Shown: positions 7,716 to 16,683 of the stretch, in pieces
How positions within the stretch are numbered: position 1 is the stretch's first letter
Layout: the number at the start of each line of letters is the position of its first letter
Source of the DNA: Brevundimonas diminuta
GTDB lineage: Bacteria > Pseudomonadota > Alphaproteobacteria > Caulobacterales > Caulobacteraceae
Length of the DNA: 64,000 nt
NCBI RefSeq assembly: GCF_022654015.1
Contig: NZ_CP073063.1
Coordinates: 2,604,001-2,668,000 of the forward strand
Reading direction: 5' to 3'
The notes under the pieces: model-generated
Databases searched by the model: none
The model's input: the letters and a program-made list of their open reading frames with translations, nothing else
Told to the model about the DNA's origin: nothing
Translations under genes and position numbers: made by a program

Positions 7716-10043
7716 CTATTCTCGCGTTGCGCTTTGCGACAATGACGCCCCCGCCGTCACGCGCAGAGAGCCGCACACCACCCACAAACCGCCATAGACG
7801 ACCGCGAGGCCTGTCAAAATGGCTGCCAAACCTGAGACTTCCCAAAGGCTGGCGCCCATGGCGTTCAGGCGAACAAAGGCCTGAACGGCAGCGGTGGACG
7901 GTGAAAAATGCGCGAGCCAGACGAGACCTTTAGGCATCATGAAATGCGGCCACGCAGCGCCTGACAGGAAAAACAAGGGCGCGGAAGTGCCGACCAGAAC
8001 CTGCAAGACCCGTTCATGGCGATCGAAAAGCGCGCCTAGAAGCAGACCCACAGCAGCGACCGCCGCTGAAAATATGGGCGCCAGCAGTAGGACGCCGATC
8101 AGGTTGCCTGCGCGGGGATAGTCCTGAAACCAGAACACGAAACCGAAATAAAAGAGAGTGGAGGCTGTCCCAATCGCCGTAAGCGCCAGCCACAGACCCA
8201 AGCGCGCGCTGCGTTTCAGCCTAGCCGCGCCGGTCTCTCGACGCACGGCGGTGATCACGCCGGCTCCCAGCAATAGCGTCTGCTGCAAGATGATAAGACT
8301 GACCGCCGGCACGGCGTAACCGCCGTAGCCCTCCGTCGGGTTGAAGAGGGGAACCTGCTTCAGGGTCGGCGCTAATCTGACGGCGCGGGCGATATCAGGC
8401 AGCCCTTTCAACTGCGCCTCAGCGACCTGCGCTGTTGCGGCGGCGACGGCTTTGCCGACCGCTGTGACACGAACCAGATAACCGCCGTTCAGCCAGATGG
8501 CCACGCCCGTCGGCACCCCCCTCAACAGATCGGCCTCAAAACGCTGAGGCAGGACGACGACCCCGTCGACCACGCCGCGCCGCATCAGTTCAAAGCCCTC
8601 AGCAGGGGATGAAATCACGGCGGCGACCTCGATCTCGCGCGAAGCATTCAGGTCTTCGACAAGAGTGCGCGTCAGCGTTGTCTGCGTCGGTATCGCTACG
8701 GCGATGGGCAGTCCCGTCGCGGCCTGTCCGGCATAGGCGGCCGGATAGTAAAAGGCGTAAAGGACGACGGCCAGGATCAGCAGGCTGCTGACCGGCCGCG
8801 CACTCGGCAGGTTCCGGAACGTCGCGGCGAAGGCGGCGATAACGCCCTGTTGCGGGAGCGGAAAGTTCAAACTCTCCGGCTTGGCGACCAGACGCGCTCG
8901 TACCCGGATGAAAAGCGCCGAAACGATCAGACCGATCACGGTGACGCCGCTCAGAATCATCAAGTCTCGCCATGCCGCTGCTGAATCCGCCCCCGTGACG
9001 AGCTGACCCGTCTGCAGCCGTAGATAGTGCGTATAGGGAAGGATATCGCTCCAGATCCGGGCGAAGCGCGGCCCATGGTCCAGCGGGAGAGTGCCGTTGG
9101 AAAAGGCGATAGCCGCACCCGAATAGATGGCGGTGGCCGAGAACGCCATATCCACGTCGCCAAGCGCGGCGACCAGAAAAGCCGACAAGACAACGCTCAC
9201 CGCCATCAAGGCGAGTATGCCAAGGATCAGCAAAGGGAGAGAGCCTGCTACACCCCAGCCCCGGACGCCGCTGAGCCAGGCGATCCAGGCCAACCCCCAC
9301 AGGCTGAAGACCACGACGTGCGGAATGAGTCGCCCGATCAGAGCTGTTGTCGTGAAGCCGCCCGTCTCGGCCTCGAAGCGCTTGAAGGAGCCGCCCTGCA
9401 TTTGCCGACCAACCGCCAACACCGCGGAACAAGCCGCCAGCAGATGAAGGACCCCCGGCGCCAGAAGTCCGCCGAGAAAAAGCTCGAAGCTGAGCTGCGG
9501 ATTGCCGACGATCGACACCTGGACAGCGGGGAGTTGCAATGCGGTTTCGGGCAATCCTCTCTGGCGCGCGCGTTCTTGCAACTGCTGGCCGGCCGCTGAT
9601 CCGATGGCCGCGCTCTGCCCCAAGGCCGACAAGGCGCCGACCGTCTGGAAGGCGCCATTGAACGACACGGTCACCTGTTCCGGCCGACGAAACGCCCCGT
9701 CAGAAAAATCTGCTGGAAAATGAGCGACGCTGTAAATCTCGCCCCGTCGCATCAAGGCCATGGCCTCCGTCATCGTCGCCGGAGCATGGGTCAGGCGAAC
9801 ACCGGCGCTCGCCTCCATGTTGCGAATTGCGGCGCGGCTAAAGGCCGAATTGTCTTGATCGACCACGGCGACCGGGGCCTGACGGATCACTCCAGTGGCC
9901 AGCATCGCCGCGATGACCACCAGCAGGATCAGCGGCAGGCCAAAGGCGACGAACGCGTCCCACCGTCGGGTCACCAGGACGCGCGCCTCGTCCCGAACGG
10001 CCGATACGAAGACGGCCGCGAGGCGTCTCACCGTGCGGACCAA
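7716..10043 (-). CDS. Fused double ABC-2-type transporter permease
   Basis: A 775-residue inner-membrane protein made of two tandem ABC-2 permease modules. Module 1 (about 1-390) has an N-terminal helix (LPLILLVVIAAMLATGV, near 35), a periplasmic loop with VAVVDQDNSAFSRA, and five later helices. Module 2 (about 400-775) repeats the plan, with VLYAFYYPAAYAG as its first helix and YGGYAVPAVSLIILQQTLLLGAGV later. ABC-2 permeases of this type export drugs, lipids or polymers with an HlyD-like adaptor. The gene overlaps the HlyD gene by 16 bases and is last in the tolC-hlyD-permease operon. No ATP-binding protein is encoded here, so either a distant ATPase serves it or it belongs to the ATPase-lacking group. 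The substrate is unknown. Confidence 0.87.
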   Translation of the reverse strand: MVRTVRRLAAVFVSAVRDEARVLVTRRWDAFVAFGLPLILLVVIAAMLATGVIRQAPVAVVDQDNSAFSRAAIRNMEASAGVRLTHAPATMTEAMALMRRGEIYSVAHFPADFSDGAFRRPEQVTVSFNGAFQTVGALSALGQSAAIGSAAGQQLQERARQRGLPETALQLPAVQVSIVGNPQLSFELFLGGLLAPGVLHLLAACSAVLAVGRQMQGGSFKRFEAETGGFTTTALIGRLIPHVVVFSLWGLAWIAWLSGVRGWGVAGSLPLLILGILALMAVSVVLSAFLVAALGDVDMAFSATAIYSGAAIAFSNGTLPLDHGPRFARIWSDILPYTHYLRLQTGQLVTGADSAAAWRDLMILSGVTVIGLIVSALFIRVRARLVAKPESLNFPLPQQGVIAAFAATFRNLPSARPVSSLLILAVVLYAFYYPAAYAGQAATGLPIAVAIPTQTTLTRTLVEDLNASREIEVAAVISSPAEGFELMRRGVVDGVVVLPQRFEADLLRGVPTGVAIWLNGGYLVRVTAVGKAVAAATAQVAEAQLKGLPDIARAVRLAPTLKQVPLFNPTEGYGGYAVPAVSLIILQQTLLLGAGVITAVRRETGAARLKRSARLGLWLALTAIGTASTLFYFGFVFWFQDYPRAGNLIGVLLLAPIFSAAVAAVGLLLGALFDRHERVLQVLVGTSAPLFFLSGAAWPHFMMPKGLVWLAHFSPSTAAVQAFVRLNAMGASLWEVSGLAAILTGLAVVYGGLWVVCGSLRVTAGASLSQSATRE

Positions 10044-11089
10044 TCGAACAGCACACTCATGCCAGGCCTCAGGCCGTTGACAGGTCGAACAGGCTTGGCC
10101 TTGACCTGAAAGCTTCGCACGTCATAGCCGCTGGACTGCCGGGTTGAGCGCCAGGTGGCGAACTCGCCTTGAGGATTGATGGCGGTGATCCGGAAGCCCA
10201 CGTCAGCGAGGCCGAGTGCGGGCACATCGCCACGCACGATCGCGCCGATTTTCAGATCGCGAAACTGATCCTCGCGCACACTGAAGGTAACCCACGGGTC
10301 GCCGATGTCCACGATTGTGAAGACTGGCACGCCCGTGAGCACGAGCTCGCCGACACTGGCGAAACGCTCCGCAACCTCGCCGTCGTTTGGCGCAAGCAGT
10401 CGTGTCTCACCCTGGAGGCTTTGGACCTCGGCGACGGCGGCCTGCGCGCCTTGCACATTGGCGTCGGCAACGGATTTTTCCTGCGGCCGTGTCCCTGCCA
10501 ACGCCTTCAGATACTGCTGACGGGCGGCTTCGGATTGCGAGGCTGTAGCAGCGCGAGCGGCCACGGCTTCGTCACGGCGTTGGGCGGAAATCACGCCTTC
10601 GGCGAACAGGTTCTCCGCCCGCCGCGCAGTCTGGTCCGCCAAACGAGCCGTCGCCTGGGCGGCGCGCCAGACGGACTCGACCGACTGCACATCCTCGCGG
10701 CGAGCGCCTTCGCGGCTCATCGACTGAATGGCCTCACTCGACTGAAGCAGGGCCCGGGCCTGAGCCTCCTTTGCTGCAACCTCGGGGCTGCTCATCAGAG
10801 CCAACTCCTGACCTGCCTTCACCTGATCGCCCTCTGAAGCCAGGAAGCGCTCCACGCGACTGGGCACCTTGGTCGCAACAGTGAAGGTTTCCGCCTCGAC
10901 CATGCCCTGAACCTGATCCCTGGCAGGACGGGCCGCGAGGAAGAGGCCCACGATGATGAAGCCGATCAGCAGCACGAGGCCGACGCCCACGATCACAGGC
11001 AGAATACGTCGCCGTGCAGACGTACGACTGGCCGCGATGGTCGGCGCACCGTTTGTCGGGGCATCGGCAAAGGGAGGCGTCTCGCTCAT
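10028..11089 (-). CDS. HlyD/EmrA-family membrane fusion (adaptor) protein
   Basis: A 353-residue periplasmic adaptor with one N-terminal membrane helix (about 30-52, PVIVGVGLVLLIGFIIVGLF). It carries a biotinyl-lipoyl-like half (VPSRVERFLASEGDQVKAG), a long Ala/Glu-rich alpha-hairpin (about 100-215) and the second half-motif LLAPNDGEVAERFASVGELV. A beta-barrel domain follows, ending GLRPGMSVLFDW. It would bridge the inner-membrane permease to the TolC-like channel encoded just upstream. The start overlaps the stop of the TolC gene as ATGA, and its end overlaps the permease start, so all three should be made together. The hairpin length fits direct contact with TolC. Confidence 0.92.
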   Translation of the reverse strand: MSETPPFADAPTNGAPTIAASRTSARRRILPVIVGVGLVLLIGFIIVGLFLAARPARDQVQGMVEAETFTVATKVPSRVERFLASEGDQVKAGQELALMSSPEVAAKEAQARALLQSSEAIQSMSREGARREDVQSVESVWRAAQATARLADQTARRAENLFAEGVISAQRRDEAVAARAATASQSEAARQQYLKALAGTRPQEKSVADANVQGAQAAVAEVQSLQGETRLLAPNDGEVAERFASVGELVLTGVPVFTIVDIGDPWVTFSVREDQFRDLKIGAIVRGDVPALGLADVGFRITAINPQGEFATWRSTRQSSGYDVRSFQVKAKPVRPVNGLRPGMSVLFDWSAR

Positions 11090-12609
11090 GGCGCGCTTAT
11101 CCGGTCTTCGCGTTGCAGATAGTCGTTCAAGGTCAGATCGCTTCCCGACGCCGCCAGCAAGGCGGCCAGGCTGAGATCATATTCGTAAGCTGCTGCTGCG
11201 CGTTGCAAACGCGCGGCCCCCAGAAGATTGCGGGCGTCCACGACCGAGGCGGCTGTGGCCTCGCCTTCACGGAACCCAACCTCTTGAACTCTAAGATTCT
11301 CGCTGGCGGCCTCCAGGCTGCTGTCCATGCTCAGAAACTGACGACGCGCCAACTCTGCCTGATTATACGCTCGCGTGACCAGCAATCGGGCGTCGTCTCG
11401 GGCCTGTCGTTCCACTTCCGCAGCAGCCGAGGCCTGAGCGCGCGCTGCGCCCAGCATGCGTCGTCGATCCACCGTCGAAATCAGAGTGTAACGGGCGCCG
11501 ATCCCAACCGCCCAATCCGGCTCGGTCGGCAGAGCGTCGTCTGGGTTCAGGTTGTAGGTTCCGAATGCATAGACGGACGGCTTCATTCGTGACGCCGCGA
11601 GATCGGCGCCCGCCTCGGCCAGATCGCGCCCGGCTTGAGCCTGCGCAAGGCGAGCGTTCGTCTGGCTTGCCTGGTCAAGAAACACGCCGGCTGGACCGAT
11701 TGGGTCACGGTTTACGAACAGGGGCGTGGTTGGAACGACGGCGCCATTGGTGTCAACAACCCTGGCGAGGGACGCCACGGCGTTGTCGTGCTCCAGTTCG
11801 GCCCTGTTGACCTGCCGCTGAGCCGCATCGCGGGCGACTTCGACCTGAAGCGTCTGGGCGTGGCTGAGCACGCCTTGCGATTCCAACAGTCGAGCGTTGC
11901 GCAAATGCAGATCGAAGCCGTCACGGGTCTCGCGTGCGATCTTCAGCGCTTCGGCGGCCAGCACCTGGCCAAAGTACGCCCGCGCCAGATTTACGTCCTC
12001 CAGACTGACCGCTTCCTGCTGCTTCGCCTGCGCCAGATCCACATTGGCCGCCGCCGCTCGTCGTAAGGCTGGAATTGCGCCGCCGGTATAGATCGGCTGA
12101 AGCGCCGTCACAGTGGGGCGAAAGGTCGTGTCGTCGACCTGCAATCGGACGTCTTGCGGCAAGGCGGCGAAAATTTCGGGAAGCGCCGCTTCCAGCCGCT
12201 GGCCGACACTCTGCAACACCTCACCCGGCACACCGGGCAAATCCGCGATGAGCCCAGGAATGGCGGCGCCGAGCTCGGCCTGTGCGCGGTCCAGCGTGTC
12301 GCCCAGCGAGAGATCGAATGTCTTGCGATAACGGATCAACTGAGCATCGAGCGCTACGGTCGGCCGATTCAGCCCGGCAGCCACATCCGCCTGGGCCCTG
12401 GCGGCCTGCATCCCATAGCCCGCAGCGCGACCGAGACTGGAGTTGGAGCGAACACGTTGTTGAGCGGCCGCATAGGTCAGAGCGACTGTAGCGTCGCCCT
12501 GGGCCGCCTCTTGGGGCGCGGCCTGAACTTGGGAGACCGCCGCAAGGGCGTTCGGCGCTGATCCGGCCAAAATGCCGACAGCAACCGCCCCGATCCAAGC
12601 TGCACGCAT
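11086..12609 (-). CDS. TolC-family outer-membrane efflux channel
   Basis: A 507-residue outer-membrane factor. It has a signal peptide (about 1-24, ending NALA) and two repeats of the OEP domain rich in Ala/Gln/Arg heptads, with repeat landmarks such as NLARAYFGQVLAAEALKIARE and AYNQAELARRQFLSMDSSLEAA. An insertion of about 70 residues after the first strands (LGAAIPGLIADLPGVPGEVLQ...) is longer than in E. coli TolC. First gene of the export operon with the HlyD-like adaptor and the double permease. The promoter must lie in 12610-12904, which it shares with the divergent SDR operon; I could not identify a clear -35/-10 there. Confidence 0.92.
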   Translation of the reverse strand: MRAAWIGAVAVGILAGSAPNALAAVSQVQAAPQEAAQGDATVALTYAAAQQRVRSNSSLGRAAGYGMQAARAQADVAAGLNRPTVALDAQLIRYRKTFDLSLGDTLDRAQAELGAAIPGLIADLPGVPGEVLQSVGQRLEAALPEIFAALPQDVRLQVDDTTFRPTVTALQPIYTGGAIPALRRAAAANVDLAQAKQQEAVSLEDVNLARAYFGQVLAAEALKIARETRDGFDLHLRNARLLESQGVLSHAQTLQVEVARDAAQRQVNRAELEHDNAVASLARVVDTNGAVVPTTPLFVNRDPIGPAGVFLDQASQTNARLAQAQAGRDLAEAGADLAASRMKPSVYAFGTYNLNPDDALPTEPDWAVGIGARYTLISTVDRRRMLGAARAQASAAAEVERQARDDARLLVTRAYNQAELARRQFLSMDSSLEAASENLRVQEVGFREGEATAASVVDARNLLGAARLQRAAAAYEYDLSLAALLAASGSDLTLNDYLQREDRISAP

Positions 12610-12904
12610 CGTTTCACCCCGCCTTCAGCAGAGAGAAACTATCCGAAGCTTAGCCGCTCGGTCCAGCAGCACCGCACCGCTCGACGGCGAATGACGTTGC
12701 ACTGTGTTTGCCGCTCTCCCGCATGCTCGTGCCCGTCCATCTCTATGGGCGAAGCTTTGCGCCAGCATCAAAATGCTGACGAGCGACTTAAGCGCCGGTC
12801 GCCGGAAAGACGGCAACCTTCCTCCGGACGTGTCGTTGTCAGAGCCTCCCCCCTTCGGCCGCAACTGCGATCGTCACTCCGCAATCGAAATCAGAAGGAT
12901 CGCC

Positions 12905-13894
12905 ATGCCGGTCATCGTCGTCACAGGCGCCAGCGCCGGCATCGGTCTGGCGATCGCTGACCGGTTCGCCCGAGCCGGATGGCAGGTCGTGGTGATCGCC
13001 AGACAGCCTGAACGGCTTTCCGCCGCCGTCGAGCAGCTGAAGCAGTCGGGCGCTCGCGTGATCGGCGTGGCGGGCGATGTGTCCGATCCGGAGTTCGTCG
13101 AGCAGGCGGGCCGCGATGTCGTGGACGCTTTCGGCAGCATCGATGTCTGGGTCAACAACGCCATGTCCACTGTCATCGGGCGCGATGAGGATTTGACCGA
13201 CGCCGATTACCGCCGCGTCGTCGAGACGACCTATCTGTCTCAGGTCTACGGAACGCGCGCGGCGCTTCGGGTCATGCGGCCGGCGGACAAAGGGGCGGTG
13301 ATCCAAATTTCCTCGGGATTGGCGCTGCGCCCTGCCCCGCTGCAGGCCGCCTATTGCGGCGCCAAGGCCGCCGTAGACGGGTTTACCGAGGCCATTCGGG
13401 CCGAACTGATCGCCTCATCCTCCAACGTCACCCTGACCACCGTCTATCTGCCGGCCGTCAACACGCCCCAGCCTTTGTGGTCACGCAACCGGACCGACCG
13501 GGCGCAGGTCATTCCAGATCCCCTGTTCGATCCCCGCCTGTGTGCAGACGCCGTCTGGTCGGCCGTGCAGCGGCCCAGCCGCAAGGTCTTCGTGGGTCGC
13601 ACGACATGGCTGATGGCGCTGGCGCAACAGTTCACGCCTGCGCTGGCGGATCGCCAGGCGGCCAAGATGATCACAGCGCAGCAGGGCGAGCCGCAACTGC
13701 CGCGTCTCGGCAATCTCGACCGCCCTGAGGAAGGCCCGGCGGCGATCGACGGTCCGGACACCGAACGGGTGATCAGACCGTGGATCGGTTTCGTGTGCAG
13801 CCGCCAGATCGCGGCGCTCAAGGTCGCGGCGGTCGGTGTCCTTGCGGGCCTTGCCATGACGGCGGGCTATGCGATCGGATCGTCAAAACGATGA
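12905..13894 (+). CDS. Short-chain dehydrogenase/reductase with C-terminal membrane helix
   Basis: A 329-residue SDR. NAD(P)-binding TGASAGIG (7-14), NNA (84-86), and catalytic Ser near 136 with Tyr150 and Lys154 (YCGAK). The first 250 residues form the Rossmann enzyme; the tail (about 303-323, VAAVGVLAGLAMTAGYAIG) is a hydrophobic segment that could anchor it to the membrane. The substrate is unknown. The ATG at 12905 is chosen over longer in-frame options because the SDR fold begins at once and a GAAGGA ribosome site lies 6 bases upstream. It is first in a three-gene operon; its stop overlaps the GH15 start (ATGA). Membrane-tailed SDRs paired with GH15 are common in stress-type loci of alphaproteobacteria (inference). 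Confidence 0.88.
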   Translation: MPVIVVTGASAGIGLAIADRFARAGWQVVVIARQPERLSAAVEQLKQSGARVIGVAGDVSDPEFVEQAGRDVVDAFGSIDVWVNNAMSTVIGRDEDLTDADYRRVVETTYLSQVYGTRAALRVMRPADKGAVIQISSGLALRPAPLQAAYCGAKAAVDGFTEAIRAELIASSSNVTLTTVYLPAVNTPQPLWSRNRTDRAQVIPDPLFDPRLCADAVWSAVQRPSRKVFVGRTTWLMALAQQFTPALADRQAAKMITAQQGEPQLPRLGNLDRPEEGPAAIDGPDTERVIRPWIGFVCSRQIAALKVAAVGVLAGLAMTAGYAIGSSKR

Positions 13895-15738
13895 CCGAGA
13901 CGGTCTTCACGCCCGACCCCGCGCGTTTATCGCAGACGCTCCGTCCCGACGGTTACGTCGCCCTCGAAGACTATGGCGTTCTGGGCGAGGGCCGGACGGT
14001 GGCGCTTTCAGCGCTGGATGGCGGCATTGACTGGTGGTGCGTGCCCGCGATCGATGCGCCGCCCCTTTTCGACCGCCTACTGGATCCGGAGGGCGGCCGG
14101 TTTTCGATCACGCCGACCGAAGCCTTCACGGCGACCCGCCGCTATCGTCCCGACAGCAATGTGCTGGAGACGGACTTCACCACCGCCACCGGCCGCGCGC
14201 GCCTGACCGAGAGTCTCAACAGCGGCACGGCCGGCCGTTTGCCCTGGTGTGAACTGGCCCGCCGCATCGATGGCCTCGAGGGCGAGGTGACCTTCGCCTT
14301 GGAGATGCGTTTGGGGCGTCGGGGCGATACGGCCAATCCGTATCATTCCAAGATCGGCGAACACACGGTTTTCCATGTCGAGCGGGTGCTCGGCCTGTTC
14401 GTCCACGATCCGCGCATCTCCTGCGAATGGTCCGATGAGGGCATTGTCGGAACCATCGTTGTCGGCGCAGGCGAGCGGCGCACGGCGGCCATCGTCGCCG
14501 GACGGGACGAGCCGCTGGTCGTGCCGTCCATCGAAGAGATCGACGCCCGCATCGACCTGTCGGATCAGGAATGGCGGGACTGGGCGGCGCGCCTGAAGTG
14601 TCCCGGCCTGTATCGCGACGACTTCGTCCGCAGCGCCCTGGCGTTGAAGTTGCTGCTGTACTCGCCGTCGGGCGCCATCGCCGCGGCGGCCACGACGTCC
14701 CTGCCCGAGCGTCTGGGCGGCGACAAGAACTGGGACTATCGCTACGCCTGGCTGCGCGACGCCGGCTATACAATCGAGGCCTTCCTGGCGGCCGGCGCCC
14801 AAGCGGAGGCCAAGGCCGCCTTCAGCTGGCTGCTGATGCAGCTGAAGCGCCATGGCGCCAAGGTCTGCTACAGCCTGGACGGCGCGCTCGTGCCGCCGGA
14901 AACGCACTGGGACATGCCGGGCTATCAAGGCTCGCGTCCGGTCGTCACCGGAAACCGGGCTGCAGAACAGGCCCAACACGGCGTGTTTGGCGACATTTTC
15001 GAGACCGCCTCGCGCTTCGTCGGCTGCGGCAACATCCTCGACAGCGCCAGCGCCCAGCAGTTGTCCGAACTGGCGGATCAGTGCGCCGACGCCTGGCGAC
15101 AGCCGGACGCGGGCATGTGGGAACTGGAGGATCAGCAGCACTACACCATGTCCAAGATCAGCTGCTGGCAGGCCCTGGCCCGCGCGGTCGAACTGGCGGA
15201 CGCGGGGCAACTGCCGACGACATGCCGGGACCGCTGGCGGCGAGAGCGCGACCGGATTTTCGCCTGGGTCGAGACGCATTGCTGGTCCGAAAGCCTTCAG
15301 GCCTTCGTCATGTATCCGGGCAGCGACAAGCTGGACGCCGCCCTGGCCTTGGCGGTGCGGTTCCGGTTCGATGGCGAGGATCGACTGCGCGCGACCCTCG
15401 AAGCGCTGGATCGCCATCTCGGCGCCGGCGTCTTCCACTATCGCTATTCCGGCATGCAGGCCGAGGAAGGGTGCTTCATCGCCTGTTCCTTCTGGATCGC
15501 CGAAGCCTGGGCGACGCTAGGCGAACCGGACAAGGCGCGCGCCCGCATCGACGGTCTGCGCGAAGCCCTCAGCGGTCGCTGGGGCATGCTCACCGAGATG
15601 ATCGACCCGGACACCGGCGCCTACCTCGGCAACATGCCGCAGGGACTCAGCCACCTCGCGCATCTGACCGCCCTGACCGCCGTCGGCAAGGCGCAGACCA
15701 CCTCCCCCCTACCCGAAACGGAGACGTTCCATGACTGA
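13891..15738 (+). CDS. Glycoside hydrolase family 15 protein (glucoamylase/trehalase-like)
   Basis: A 615-residue GH15 enzyme that would hydrolyse alpha-glucosidic bonds, for instance in trehalose or malto-oligosaccharides. An N-terminal beta-sandwich domain (about 20-240, starting DGYVALEDYGVLGEGRTVAL) precedes the (alpha/alpha)6 barrel. The diagnostic barrel motif DKNWDYRYAWLRDAGYTIEA is present, and a catalytic acid is seen in MQAEEGCFIACSFW near the C-terminus. No signal peptide, so it acts in the cytosol. The start at 13891 makes an ATGA overlap with the upstream SDR, and the 3' end overlaps the next SDR by 8 bases. Glucoamylase and trehalase activity cannot be told apart by eye; bacterial cytosolic members next to SDRs are often trehalases. 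Confidence 0.92.
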   Translation: MTETVFTPDPARLSQTLRPDGYVALEDYGVLGEGRTVALSALDGGIDWWCVPAIDAPPLFDRLLDPEGGRFSITPTEAFTATRRYRPDSNVLETDFTTATGRARLTESLNSGTAGRLPWCELARRIDGLEGEVTFALEMRLGRRGDTANPYHSKIGEHTVFHVERVLGLFVHDPRISCEWSDEGIVGTIVVGAGERRTAAIVAGRDEPLVVPSIEEIDARIDLSDQEWRDWAARLKCPGLYRDDFVRSALALKLLLYSPSGAIAAAATTSLPERLGGDKNWDYRYAWLRDAGYTIEAFLAAGAQAEAKAAFSWLLMQLKRHGAKVCYSLDGALVPPETHWDMPGYQGSRPVVTGNRAAEQAQHGVFGDIFETASRFVGCGNILDSASAQQLSELADQCADAWRQPDAGMWELEDQQHYTMSKISCWQALARAVELADAGQLPTTCRDRWRRERDRIFAWVETHCWSESLQAFVMYPGSDKLDAALALAVRFRFDGEDRLRATLEALDRHLGAGVFHYRYSGMQAEEGCFIACSFWIAEAWATLGEPDKARARIDGLREALSGRWGMLTEMIDPDTGAYLGNMPQGLSHLAHLTALTAVGKAQTTSPLPETETFHD

Positions 15739-16624
15739 TCGACTGACCCTTCAGGATCCGCGCGAGCAATATCCAAAGCCGCCCTTCCCGCGCCAACCGC
15801 AGCCCGTGCCCGGCGAAGCGCGCGAGATGGACCCCAAACCCGATCATGGCGAGGACAGCTATCAGGGTTCCAGCAAGCTGAAAGGGCGCAAGGCCCTGAT
15901 CACCGGCGCGGACAGCGGCATCGGCCGCGCGGCCGCCATCGCCTACGCCCGGGAAGGGGCCGATGTGGCCCTCTCCTATCTGCCGTCCGAGCGTAAGGAC
16001 GCCGCCGAAGTCATCGCGCTGATCGAGGCTGAAGGCCGCAAGGCCATCGATCTGCCCGGCGACATCACCGATGAAAACTGGTGCCGGCAGATGGTCGAAC
16101 AGGCCGTGTCCGAGCTGGGCGGACTGGACGTCCTGGTCATCAACGCCGGCCGCCAGCAGTATCGCGAGGACATCTCTCAGGTCACGTCGGAAGACTTCGA
16201 CAAGACCTTGAAGACCAACCTCTACGCCATGCACTGGATCGCCCAGGCGGCCGTCCCGCATCTGCCGGCGGGCGCCTCGGTCATCACCACCGCCTCGATC
16301 CAGGCCTATGAACCTTCGGCCATCCTGCTGGACTACGCCACCACCAAGGCCGGGATCGTCGCCTATACGAAGGCCCTGTCCAAGCAGCTGATCGAAAAGG
16401 GCATACGCGCCAACGTCGTGGCGCCCGGCCCCTTCTGGACGCCCCTGCAGTCGTCCGGCGGACAGCCGCAGGACGCCGTGATGAAGTTTGGCGAACAGGT
16501 GCCGCTGGGTCGTCCGGGCCAGCCTGTCGAGATCGCCCCGGTCTATGTGCTGCTGGCCTCGCAGGAAGGCAGCTACATCACGGGCGAAGTGTTCGGCGTC
16601 ACGGGCGGCATGGGCGTCGCCTGA
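15731..16624 (+). CDS. SDR-family oxidoreductase (YhdF/YgfH general-stress type)
   Basis: A 297-residue short-chain dehydrogenase with the extra about 50-residue N-terminal extension (QYPKPPFPRQPQPVPG) typical of the general-stress SDR group related to B. subtilis YhdF. TGADSGIG (58-65), NAG (138-140), catalytic Ser about 189, Tyr202 and Lys206 (DYATTKAG), and the C-terminal EVFGVTGGMGVA. It is last in the SDR-GH15-SDR operon and is followed by a hairpin terminator. The redox substrate is unknown. The gene is convergent with another SDR (16684-17487) of a different subgroup. Confidence 0.9.
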   Translation: MTDRLTLQDPREQYPKPPFPRQPQPVPGEAREMDPKPDHGEDSYQGSSKLKGRKALITGADSGIGRAAAIAYAREGADVALSYLPSERKDAAEVIALIEAEGRKAIDLPGDITDENWCRQMVEQAVSELGGLDVLVINAGRQQYREDISQVTSEDFDKTLKTNLYAMHWIAQAAVPHLPAGASVITTASIQAYEPSAILLDYATTKAGIVAYTKALSKQLIEKGIRANVVAPGPFWTPLQSSGGQPQDAVMKFGEQVPLGRPGQPVEIAPVYVLLASQEGSYITGEVFGVTGGMGVA

Positions 16625-16638
16625 CAACACAAAACCAG

Positions 16639-16657
16639 CGGCGGGATCTTCCCGCCG
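16639..16657 (+). terminator. Hairpin terminator after SDR-GH15-SDR operon
   Basis: Perfect 8-bp stem CGGCGGGA / TCCCGCCG with a 3-base loop, 14 bases after the SDR stop and followed by a pyrimidine-rich CTCTCTTTCTC run. It lies between convergent operons and may serve both. Confidence 0.7.
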
Positions 16658-16683
16658 CCGGTCTCTCTTTCTCAGCCCTACGA

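Noticed and set aside
14077..15438. 453-codon open frame on the minus strand inside the GH15 gene
   Set aside because: GH15 motifs on the plus strand fix the true frame; the antisense frame has no recognisable domain.
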